Assembly (NCBI GenBank): GCA_023451115.1
Contig: JAEXFV010000190.1
Coordinates: forward strand, 1 to 5,055
DNA: 5,055 nt
DNA from: Bacillota bacterium
GTDB lineage: Bacteria > Bacillota > Clostridia > Christensenellales > CAG-138
Direction of reading: 5' to 3'
Shown: positions 1 to 5,055 of the stretch, piece after piece
Position numbering within the stretch: position 1 is the first letter of the stretch
How the letters are laid out: every line of letters begins with the position of its first letter
Position numbers and translations under genes: made by a program
Notes under the pieces: generated by a model
The model's input: only the letters and a program-made list of their open reading frames with translations
Database searches by the model: none
Told to the model about the DNA's origin: nothing

Positions 1-878
1 AGAGCAGGCCCAAACCCCATATAGCTGGGACTATTGCCAGCAACTGCGTAGTCTACTACCCGTAAGCGGGGAGTAAGGCCCATTTGCTGTGCTTTTTCCA
101 GGCTTGTGAGCACTACTGCGCCTGCACCATCGTTGATACCGGAGGAATTCCCCGCAGTTACGGTGCCGTTTTCGCGGAATGCCGGCTTAAGGCTTGCCAG
201 CTTTTCCAATGTTAATCCCGCCCGGGGATGTTCGTCAGTATCAAAAATGACGGTTGATTTTTTCTGTTTGATTTCCACCGGCAGGATTTCATCCTTAAAC
301 TTGCCCGCGGCAATGGCTGCCAAGGCCTTTTGCTGACTTTCCAGGGCGAAACGGTCCTGATCTTCTCGGGAAACGTTGTATTTCTCCGCTACGTTTTCTG
401 CTGTGGTGCCGTTATGGAATGGGCCCATCGGCCAGGTAAGAATGGAAATAAGCCCGTCTTCCAGTGTGGCGTTTCCCATGCGGTACCCATACCTGCCCTT
501 GCGCACATAATACGGTAGCATGTCCATGTTCTCTGTTCCGGCAGCTACGACAACATCCGCCTGGCCACATTGGATTGCCTGTACGCCGCTAGTAATGGCC
601 TGTAGGCCGGAACCACATTGGCGGTTTACGGAATAAGCAGTGCTGTCTTCTGGCAGGCCGCCTTTTAAAGCACAGGTGCGGCCGATGAATCCGCTTTCAG
701 CAATTTGTCCAACGCAGCCAACGATAGCCTCATCCACGTCTGCCGGGGAGAGCCCGCTGCGTTTCACGGCCTCACGGATGACTAAGCCGCCCAAATCGGA
801 TTCATGGATATTTGCAAGGGATCCGCCCATAGTACCGATTGCGGTGCGAACGCCGCTGACAATGACAACGTCTTTCAT
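1..878 (-). CDS. Acetyl-CoA acetyltransferase (thiolase), 5' part, truncated by window edge
   Basis: This is a type II thiolase, which condenses two acetyl-CoA to acetoacetyl-CoA or cleaves 3-ketoacyl-CoA. The 292 visible complete codons begin MKDVVIVSGVRTAIG, the usual thiolase N-terminus. The nucleophilic cysteine is Cys88 in NRQCGSGLQA. GTTAENVAEKYNVSREDQDRFA (about 157-178) is the conserved mid-region, and NSSGINDGAGA (about 245-255) and MGFGP (287-291) follow. The C-terminal part with the NEAFA His and the second catalytic Cys lies off the left edge; full-length homologues have about 390-400 residues. The start is well placed: GGAGGT lies 9 nt upstream (complement of 888-893). Two differences from the textbook family are GTENMD in place of GGMESMS, and H155-N156-G157 where HMG is usual. 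The gene is divergent from the CdaR-type regulator. The family is clear; the physiological substrate is not, and butyrate-type, ketone-body or beta-oxidation roles are all possible. Confidence 0.95.
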   Translation of the reverse strand, partial: MKDVVIVSGVRTAIGTMGGSLANIHESDLGGLVIREAVKRSGLSPADVDEAIVGCVGQIAESGFIGRTCALKGGLPEDSTAYSVNRQCGSGLQAITSGVQAIQCGQADVVVAAGTENMDMLPYYVRKGRYGYRMGNATLEDGLISILTWPMGPFHNGTTAENVAEKYNVSREDQDRFALESQQKALAAIAAGKFKDEILPVEIKQKKSTVIFDTDEHPRAGLTLEKLASLKPAFRENGTVTAGNSSGINDGAGAVVLTSLEKAQQMGLTPRLRVVDYAVAGNSPSYMGFGPA

Positions 879-887
879 AATCAAAGT

Positions 888-893
888 ACCTCC
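888..893 (-). promoter_or_regulatory. Ribosome binding site of the thiolase gene
   Basis: The plus strand reads ACCTCC, so the minus strand is GGAGGT, 9 nt before the ATG at 878-876. It fixes the thiolase start, which also matches the family N-terminus. Confidence 0.85.
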
Positions 894-920
894 AGAATTG
901 ATAAGATTGTGTAATGCATC

Positions 921-934
921 CACAAATTTTTGTG
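921..934. repeat. Short inverted repeat CACAAA-TT-TTTGTG upstream of thiolase
   Basis: Two perfect 6-bp arms (921-926 and 929-934) flank a 2-nt centre, 28 bp upstream of the thiolase ribosome binding site. A further TTGTG half-site lies at 907-911. The position, between the candidate minus-strand promoters and the start codon, would suit a repressor operator. It could also be chance in AT-rich DNA. Confidence 0.4.
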
Positions 935-959
935 TGAATTACGGGGGATGTTTCTAATT

Positions 960-1024
960 ATTGTATAAAAATAAACAAGAAAACTCATTGTTGTCTGGGA
1001 TAATATACGTGCGTGTTCATTATA
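960..1024 (-). promoter_or_regulatory. Candidate thiolase promoter elements (two alternative -10 boxes)
   Basis: On the minus strand there is a perfect TATAAT (complement of 1019-1024) with only a T-rich stretch at the -35 position. Closer to the gene is TACAAT (complement of 960-965), with a 3-of-6 -35 match, ATGAGT (complement of 983-988), at 17-bp spacing. Neither is a strong constitutive promoter, so the choice is uncertain. They imply leaders of roughly 130 or 75 nt. Confidence 0.35.
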
Positions 1025-1053
1025 CATTTGCACAACGTTTTAAAAAACTTTGA

Positions 1054-1082
1054 TTGTTTTTTTATACCTTGCGAATTATAAT
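1054..1082 (+). promoter_or_regulatory. Predicted sigma-70/SigA promoter of the CdaR-type regulator gene
   Basis: TTGTTT (1054-1059) and a perfect TATAAT (1077-1082) are separated by exactly 17 bp, facing the regulator. Transcription would begin near 1089, giving a leader of about 118 nt that includes the inverted repeat at 1139-1172. Confidence 0.6.
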
Positions 1083-1138
1083 GTTGTTAAACCACAATAA
1101 ATTAGGCAGTTTTTCTGTAAAAATATAGAAGCGTATTA

Positions 1139-1172
1139 GAAAAATGTATTAAGACGTATAAAAACATTTTTC
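1139..1172. repeat. Inverted repeat GAAAAATGT-N16-ACATTTTTC in the regulator leader
   Basis: Two perfect 9-bp arms (1139-1147 and 1164-1172) are separated by 16 nt, ending 20 bp before the regulator ribosome binding site and downstream of the predicted promoter. It could be an operator for autoregulation or an mRNA stem-loop. There is no T-run behaving as a terminator beyond the arm itself. AT-rich arms make chance occurrence possible. Confidence 0.45.
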
Positions 1173-1192
1173 GCATTGTGCATACAAACAAT

Positions 1193-1200
1193 GGAGGAGG
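1193..1200 (+). promoter_or_regulatory. Ribosome binding site of the regulator gene
   Basis: GGAGGAGG ends 6 nt before the ATG at 1207. It decides between this start and the in-frame ATG at codon 6, in favour of 1207. Confidence 0.85.
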
Positions 1201-1206
1201 CCTTTC

Positions 1207-2313
1207 ATGGCGGAATTACAAATGAAACGGGAAAGTTATTTTCTTAATAAAATTCAAATGGATCAAATTGTACAAACCCTTATGCAGGTACTGCCTGACA
1301 GCAATGTTAGCTATGTCAGTAGAGATGGTATTGTGCTGGCCAGTGGCGACAGTTCCCGCATTGGAACTATGCACTATGGCGGGCTGCAATGCATTGCATC
1401 AGGCCAAATCATTGAAATTCACCAGGACACTGACTTGGTGAAACGAGGCGTTAACGCACCGGTTCTGTTCAAAGACAATTTAATCGGAGTGATTTCCATC
1501 AGCGGTGATCCTCAGACAGTATCCAAATACATTTTGTTGGCCAAGATGTTGGTGGAATTACTCATCCGTCAACAATATAATATACTTAGCAAACAGTTTG
1601 AATCTCAAACCCTAGGCGAGTTTATACGGGAATGGCTGGATAAAGATAGCATAGAGGAATATACCGAGGGGTTTGTCAATCGAGGGTTGGCATTGCATAC
1701 AGATGTGCGGCGGCCATATTGTGCGATTTTGATTGATGATATTGAGGATATTTCCCAAGCGCATGAGCATTTGAAAATCATGATGGATCAGATAGACCGG
1801 CGGTTGCGCTTAAACAGCCATTCTTTTGTAGTGCTTCCATTTGATCCTGACACATTGGGTCAGAAATTGCAATATATAACCAAATACATCTCGGGAACAG
1901 TTGGCGTAGGGATGGAGGCGCTTCCAGTGCGTAGGTCTTTTGAACAAGCGCAAGAAGCGCTTCGCTTAGGCAAAGCGCTTAATCCAAACGAGCGAGTCTA
2001 TTTTTATAAAGACTATCAGTTCGCCCATGTGCTAGGCCAATTCCATGTGCCGGATATGACGGAGCTGATTTTTCTTTTGGAAGAGAAAGGACAAGGAATG
2101 GCATTATTGGAAACTTTTCAGCAGTATATCCTTTGCAATGGTGAGGTATCTCTTACGGCGCAAAAACTATATATTCATCGTAATACGCTAAAATATCGAC
2201 TGAATAAAATTTATGAAATCACACAAAAAAATCCTCAGAATTTTATCGATGCATTTTATTTGTATATGGCGATGATCCATTATAAACTTTTTGTTCAACA
2301 ATCTGATACATAA
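1207..2313 (+). CDS. CdaR/PucR-family transcription regulator with sugar-diacid recognition domain
   Basis: This 368-residue cytosolic DNA-binding regulator has the CdaR domain order. Residues about 12-140 match the putative sugar-diacid recognition domain, with the signatures RDGIVLASGDSSRIG (39-53) and NAPVLFKDNLIGVISISGDP (83-102). Residues about 165-270 form the degenerate GGDEF-like middle domain. Residues about 300-362 are the PucR-type helix-turn-helix, with VSLTAQKLYIHRNTLKYRLNKI (314-335). Length is close to E. coli CdaR (about 385). Family members usually activate catabolic genes in response to an organic acid or purine-derived ligand; the ligand here is unknown. It has its own promoter and terminator, is divergent from the thiolase and lies upstream of the pduL-ABC operon, so it is the natural candidate to control one or both. 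Regulation of those targets is inferred, not seen. Confidence 0.9.
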   Translation: MAELQMKRESYFLNKIQMDQIVQTLMQVLPDSNVSYVSRDGIVLASGDSSRIGTMHYGGLQCIASGQIIEIHQDTDLVKRGVNAPVLFKDNLIGVISISGDPQTVSKYILLAKMLVELLIRQQYNILSKQFESQTLGEFIREWLDKDSIEEYTEGFVNRGLALHTDVRRPYCAILIDDIEDISQAHEHLKIMMDQIDRRLRLNSHSFVVLPFDPDTLGQKLQYITKYISGTVGVGMEALPVRRSFEQAQEALRLGKALNPNERVYFYKDYQFAHVLGQFHVPDMTELIFLLEEKGQGMALLETFQQYILCNGEVSLTAQKLYIHRNTLKYRLNKIYEITQKNPQNFIDAFYLYMAMIHYKLFVQQSDT

Positions 2314-2349
2314 AATGTCTCGCAGAAATGGTGTGGCTTTTTTTAATGA

Positions 2350-2376
2350 AAGAGGCCGATATTTGGCCTTTTATTT
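2350..2376 (+). terminator. Rho-independent terminator after the regulator gene
   Basis: An 8-bp stem (2350-2357 with 2365-2372, one G-T wobble, core GGCC/GGCC) closes a 7-nt loop GATATTT and runs into TTTTATTT. It starts 36 bp after the regulator stop codon and should separate the regulator transcript from the pduL operon. Confidence 0.75.
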
Positions 2377-2476
2377 GAGCTGTATTATTAGCTTCTGAAA
2401 ATACAACTATGCAAAGTGACAAAAAAAGCATTTTAACCTTATACAAAGTCCCAATGCAATTGTGCGGTACAGGCTC

Positions 2477-2482
2477 TATAAT
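2477..2482 (+). promoter_or_regulatory. Consensus -10 box of the pduL-ABC operon promoter
   Basis: A perfect TATAAT lies 77 bp before the pduL start. At the -35 position only poor matches exist (ATGCAA at 2455-2460, spacing 16, three of six bases). There is no extended -10 TG. A good -10 with a poor -35 is typical of activator-dependent promoters, which would fit control by the upstream CdaR-type protein, but this is inference. Confidence 0.5.
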
Positions 2483-2511
2483 AAACAAAAATCATACAGT
2501 GTTTTCATGTT

Positions 2512-2527
2512 TGAATCAGTGGATTCA
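2512..2527. repeat. Inverted repeat TGAATC-AGTG-GATTCA in the pduL leader
   Basis: Perfect 6-bp arms flank a 4-nt centre, about 30 bp downstream of the -10 box and 20 bp upstream of the ribosome binding site. An overlapping weaker pairing is possible between TTCA (2504-2507) and TGAA (2512-2515). It could be a repressor operator or a small leader hairpin. There is no U-run, so it is not a terminator. Confidence 0.4.
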
Positions 2528-2559
2528 TCTATCAATATTTCAATAAAAAGGATTATGAT

Positions 2560-3138
2560 ATGAAAATATTGACAGCACCAGTAGGTATATCCAATAGGCA
2601 CATTCATCTTAGTCATGCGCACATAGCGCTTCTTTTTGGGGATAAAGTTGCGCTTACCATTAAAAAAGAGCTTTATCAACCAGGTCAATATGCAATGGAA
2701 GAATGTGTAACACTTGTAGGACCGAAGGGTTCGCTTAACAGAGTTCGCGTACTTGGCCCTGCCCGCGCCCAAACACAAGTGGAGATCTCAAGAACGGATT
2801 GTTTTCATTTAGGCATTCCCTGTTGTGTTCGACAGTCAGGCGACCTGAAGGGTAGCCCTGGCTTACAGGTCATTGGTCCTGCGGGGAGTTTACAGCTGAC
2901 GGAAGGAGCGATTGTGGCGGCACGGCATCTCCATTTAGCAGCGACTGAGGCAGATGAGGCCGGATTACACGACGGAGATCGCATATCTGTCAGGCTGGCG
3001 GGGGAACGCGGTTTGGTATTGGAAAATGTGTTGGTGCGTATTTCGCCGGAATTCCGCAGAGAGCTGCACATCGATACCGACGAGGCCAATGCGGCTGCGA
3101 TTGAAAACAGCAGTGAAGCTACACTTATGTATTCTTGA
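2560..3138 (+). CDS. pduL: PduL-type phosphate acyltransferase (phosphotransacylase)
   Basis: This 192-residue enzyme interconverts acyl-CoA plus phosphate with acyl-phosphate plus CoA (propanoyl- or acetyl-CoA). It is unrelated to the classical Pta. Hallmarks are PVGISNRHIHLS (7-18), LGPARAQTQVEIS (65-77), a repeated-barrel GSPGLQVIGPAG (98-109) and ARHLHL (121-126). The metal-binding set is complete: His14, His16, Glu75, His123, His125 and His170, with Arg69 nearby. As I recall the Rhodopseudomonas palustris PduL structure, its ligands are spaced identically with a constant offset of 34, so this protein is intact but lacks the N-terminal encapsulation extension. It is therefore probably cytosolic. 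The start is supported by AAGGA 7 nt upstream (2548-2552). It is first in an apparent operon with the ABC transporter, 21 bp ahead of the ATPase gene, and probably feeds an acyl-phosphate to an unseen kinase for ATP. Acyl chain preference cannot be read here. Confidence 0.93.
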   Translation: MKILTAPVGISNRHIHLSHAHIALLFGDKVALTIKKELYQPGQYAMEECVTLVGPKGSLNRVRVLGPARAQTQVEISRTDCFHLGIPCCVRQSGDLKGSPGLQVIGPAGSLQLTEGAIVAARHLHLAATEADEAGLHDGDRISVRLAGERGLVLENVLVRISPEFRRELHIDTDEANAAAIENSSEATLMYS

Positions 3139-3144
3139 ACTGAA

Positions 3145-3153
3145 GGAAAGGAG
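3145..3153 (+). promoter_or_regulatory. Ribosome binding site deciding the GTG start of the ABC ATPase
   Basis: GGAAAGGAG ends 6 nt before GTG at 3160. The next in-frame ATG (3178) has no comparable site, and the family N-terminus (EHVVEMRGIVKRFG) starts upstream of it, so GTG is preferred. Confidence 0.8.
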
Positions 3154-3159
3154 ACACCA

Positions 3160-4737
3160 GTGGAACATGTTGTAGAAATGCGTGGGATTGTGAAGCGCTT
3201 TGGTAAAGCCAAGGCCAATGACCACGTGGACTTTTTTCTGGATGCGGGCAAGGTGCATGCTTTAGTAGGGGAAAATGGCGCAGGAAAAACCACATTGATG
3301 CGCATCCTGTTTGGTATGTATCATCAAGATGAAGGAGAAATCCTCATTGATGGAAAACGCGAATCTTATACTGTTGCTGATGCACAACGTCTGGGCATTG
3401 CTATGGTTCATCAAAATTTTATGCAAATTCCCCAGATGTCTGTGCTGGAAAATATTATATTGGGCCATGCGCCCAGGAAAAAATTAAAAGGCATAATAGA
3501 TTATAGACAGGCGCGCCGCAGGATTGAAGGATTACTCAGCGAGATGGGTATGAAGCTCAATCCGGATACCTTAGTACAGCGGCTATCTGTAGGCGAACGG
3601 CAAAAGGTTGAGATCATTAAAGCGCTGTACATCGGCGCACGGATATTAATGTTTGACGAGCCTACTGCTGTCTTAACCCCACAAGAAACCGGTGATCTAT
3701 TCAAAATTATCAACAAACTCAAAGCTGAAGGAAAGGCGATCGCCTATATTTCTCATAAGCTGAATGAAGTAATTGAAATCGCGGATATGGCCACTGTTAT
3801 GCGCCGAGGGAAAGTAGTGGACTTCATGCGTCCTGATGACGGTGGGATGACCCGCCATCGCTTGGCTACCTCCATGGTAGGGAGAGATGATTTTGAAATG
3901 GTGGTCAGCGAAAAGACCACTTCATCCCAAGAACCTGTGTTGAAAATTCGAAATCTTTGGGCCGGAGATCCTCACACCCAAGCGCTTAAAATTAAAGATA
4001 TTAGCTTAGAAGTCAAACGTGGAGAAATATTAGGAATTGGCGGCGTGGAAGGCAATGGGCAGCAGGAGTTGATCCAGCTTATCCTGGGAACCCAAAAAAG
4101 CATGCATGGCGATATTGAATTAAATGGCGTAGACATTAGTGATATTGGCATTCACGCAAGGCGAGAAGCCGGATTGGGATATATTTCAGAAGACCGGATG
4201 ATTACAGGCGTCTCACAAGAGGCCAATGTTCAAGAAAATATTATTGCTGGTAAAGAGTGTGACAAGACCTTCTCATGGAAGGGGCTGCTGAACTTTAAGA
4301 CGATTAATCAAACGGCCCAATCCATGATTGAAAATTTCGATATTCGCGGCGGTCAGTTAAATACCCCCGTCCGTTCTCTTTCAGGGGGAAATCTGCAAAA
4401 AGTTATCCTGGCCCGGGAAATCAGCCGTAATCCTAAGCTGTTGATCGCGGCTCACCCTACTCGGGGATTGGATATTGGTGCCATCAACTTTGTCCGTGAG
4501 CAGTTGATTGAACAAAAGGCCAGATCGTCCGGAGTGCTGCTAGTCACGGCTGATTTGGAAGAACTCTTAGCCCTGAGCGACCGTATATTGGTCATGTACG
4601 AAGGAGAAATATCCGGCGAAATCACCAATGTTACGGAAGATTGCATTCAGGAAATTGGATTGTTGATGGGGGGCGTGCGAAACCATGGACAAAGCGAGGA
4701 GGGATACCATGAAGCAGAAGCTAATGCAGAGCTTTAA
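3160..4737 (+). CDS. ABC transporter ATP-binding protein, BMP/nucleoside importer family (two nucleotide-binding domains)
   Basis: This 525-residue fused dual ATPase energises a BmpABC/NupOPQ (YufO)-type importer for nucleoside-like solutes at the cytoplasmic face of the membrane. The first domain is complete: Walker A GENGAGKT (37-44), Q-loop Gln85 in MVHQNF, signature LSVGE (142-146), Walker B ILMFDEP (162-168) and switch His199 in YISHK. The second domain (about 260-510) has a degenerate Walker A, GGVEGNGQQE (294-303), without the Lys. It has a good signature LSGGN (407-411), LLIAAHPTRGLD (427-438) with AH where the catalytic DE would be, and TADLEE where the switch His would be. Degeneracy of the second site is usual in this family, normally with Gln at the His432 position. 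It sits 21 bp after pduL, and the permease gene overlaps its 3' end. RbsA/MglA sugar ATPases are related, but the permease points to the BMP branch. The substrate is inferred only. Confidence 0.93.
   Translation: MEHVVEMRGIVKRFGKAKANDHVDFFLDAGKVHALVGENGAGKTTLMRILFGMYHQDEGEILIDGKRESYTVADAQRLGIAMVHQNFMQIPQMSVLENIILGHAPRKKLKGIIDYRQARRRIEGLLSEMGMKLNPDTLVQRLSVGERQKVEIIKALYIGARILMFDEPTAVLTPQETGDLFKIINKLKAEGKAIAYISHKLNEVIEIADMATVMRRGKVVDFMRPDDGGMTRHRLATSMVGRDDFEMVVSEKTTSSQEPVLKIRNLWAGDPHTQALKIKDISLEVKRGEILGIGGVEGNGQQELIQLILGTQKSMHGDIELNGVDISDIGIHARREAGLGYISEDRMITGVSQEANVQENIIAGKECDKTFSWKGLLNFKTINQTAQSMIENFDIRGGQLNTPVRSLSGGNLQKVILAREISRNPKLLIAAHPTRGLDIGAINFVREQLIEQKARSSGVLLVTADLEELLALSDRILVMYEGEISGEITNVTEDCIQEIGLLMGGVRNHGQSEEGYHEAEANAEL
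4696..4703 (+). promoter_or_regulatory. Ribosome binding site of the permease gene, inside the ATPase gene
   Basis: GAGGAGGG ends 5 nt before the ATG at 4709, within the last codons of the ATPase gene. It selects 4709 over the in-frame ATG at 4724 and suggests translational coupling. Confidence 0.8.
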
Positions 4738-5055
4738 GCGATTTGGGCGTGAGATAATTCGCAAGGACAAGCTGGCAACACGTATATCTCCTTTTGCTGC
4801 GTTGTTTTTGTCTCTTATTGCTGCGGGGTTGGTGGTTACAGCGACTGGAGCCAACGCCATAGAAGCATACGGGGCGCTGTTTAAGGGAGCGTTTGGAAGT
4901 GTTTCCAGCATCAAGCAGACCATTCGTTACACCATTCCCATTTTCCTGCTGGGGCTTTCATTCTCCGTATGCTCCAGGGGTGGCTTTTTTGCGATTGGAC
5001 AAGAGGGGCAGATGTATGTAGCGGCATTGTTGATCGTTTGTGTGCAGTGCTATAT
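4709..5055 (+). CDS. ABC transporter permease, BMP/nucleoside importer family, 5' part, truncated by window edge
   Basis: The 115 visible codons encode the N-terminus of a branched-chain/ribose-type (BPD_transp_2) inner-membrane permease of the NupP/YufP kind. A basic cytoplasmic N-tail (1-24, MKQKLMQSFKRFGREIIRKD) is followed by membrane segments at about 25-47 and 72-88 and the start of a third from about 101. Between them lie YGALFKGAFGS (54-64), IRYTIPIFLLGLSFSV (72-87) and GGFFAIGQEGQ (91-101); RxGxFxIGxEGQ is the hallmark of nucleoside-type permeases in this family. The gene overlaps the ATPase gene by 29 bp in another frame, so the two are surely co-transcribed. Full-length members have about 350 residues, so two thirds are missing here. 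In typical loci a second permease and a BMP-family substrate-binding lipoprotein are also encoded; they are not in this window. Confidence 0.9.
   Translation, partial: MKQKLMQSFKRFGREIIRKDKLATRISPFAALFLSLIAAGLVVTATGANAIEAYGALFKGAFGSVSSIKQTIRYTIPIFLLGLSFSVCSRGGFFAIGQEGQMYVAALLIVCVQCY

Larger units (their letters stand above)
879..1206. other. Divergent AT-rich intergenic region between thiolase and regulator
   Basis: This 328-bp non-coding stretch holds the 5' leaders and promoters of both divergent genes. The plus-strand reading frame that extends into it from the left lies antisense to the thiolase and has no family features. Visible elements are a good plus-strand promoter (1054-1082), weaker minus-strand -10 candidates (960-965 and 1019-1024), a short inverted repeat (921-934) on the thiolase side, and a 9-bp-arm inverted repeat (1139-1172) on the regulator side. 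No tRNA-like, riboswitch-like or terminator structure was recognised. Confidence 0.75.

Noticed and set aside
106..957. Plus-strand open frames at 106-336, 330-518 and 640-957
   Set aside because: They lie antisense to the thiolase coding region, match no family and lack ribosome binding sites. The minus-strand thiolase explains the open frames.
1030..2465. Shared TTGTGC hexamer in both intergenic regions (1030-1035 reverse, 1176-1181, 2460-2465) as a common regulator site
   Set aside because: The same word also occurs inside the regulator coding region (near 1330 and 1709), so it is not specific to intergenic DNA.
2314..2559. Possible riboswitch or small RNA in the second intergenic region
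   Set aside because: Beyond the terminator and one 6-bp-arm hairpin I see no conserved riboswitch core, and the leader of about 70 nt is too short for most classes.
2555..2563. Mini-ORF ATG-ATA-TGA whose stop overlaps the pduL start codon
   Set aside because: Two codons only, and its ATG sits just 2 nt after the AAGGA site, too close for efficient initiation. Probably chance.
2243..2778. Minus-strand open frames across the regulator 3' end, intergenic region and pduL
   Set aside because: The translations look non-coding, with low-complexity and mixed composition. They run through the plus-strand terminator and promoter and have no family resemblance.
2805..3305. 166-residue minus-strand open frame opposite pduL and the ABC gene start
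   Set aside because: Rich in Ser, Pro and Ala, as expected from the reverse complement of a coding frame. pduL and the ATPase explain this DNA.
3735..3744. GGCGATCGCC, resembling the cyanobacterial HIP1 palindrome
   Set aside because: A single copy inside a coding region; nothing else suggests a cyanobacterium.

Overview
The window looks like part of the chromosome of an anaerobic, low-to-mid GC Firmicute (Clostridia or Negativicutes). This is inferred from strong GGAGG-type ribosome binding sites before most genes, AT-rich intergenic regions, a GTG start, sigma-70-type TATAAT boxes, and the gene families present. No rRNA, tRNA, mobile element, phage gene or CRISPR array is visible.

Layout. 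Positions 1-878 (minus strand) hold the 5' part of an acetyl-CoA acetyltransferase (thiolase) running off the left edge. A 328-bp AT-rich divergent intergenic region (879-1206) separates it from 1207-2313 (+), a transcription regulator of the CdaR/PucR type with an N-terminal sugar-diacid-recognition domain and a C-terminal PucR-type helix-turn-helix. A rho-independent terminator follows at 2350-2376. A second, 246-bp intergenic region carries a consensus -10 box and a small inverted repeat. It precedes a three-gene run on the plus strand: a PduL-type phosphotransacylase (2560-3138), a two-domain ABC ATPase of the BMP/nucleoside importer family (3160-4737), and the start of its permease (4709 to the right edge, overlapping the ATPase gene by 29 bp).

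How the genes may work together. The operon couples an importer of the nucleoside-type BmpABC/NupOPQ family to an enzyme that interconverts acyl-CoA and acyl-phosphate. It sits beside a ligand-sensing regulator and opposite a thiolase that makes or splits acetoacetyl-CoA-like thioesters. A reasonable inference is a catabolic module: a small organic compound is imported and degraded to an acyl-CoA, and PduL converts this to acyl-phosphate for ATP synthesis through a kinase encoded elsewhere. PduL starts almost directly at its catalytic fold, with no room for the N-terminal encapsulation peptide seen in microcompartment PduLs, so it is probably cytosolic. The substrate cannot be read from this window: the binding lipoprotein, the second permease and any degradative enzymes would lie beyond position 5055.

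The most notable observations are the PduL-plus-importer-plus-CdaR arrangement, a Met-to-Asn change next to a conserved active-site His in the thiolase, and three inverted repeats in the intergenic regions that could be operators.
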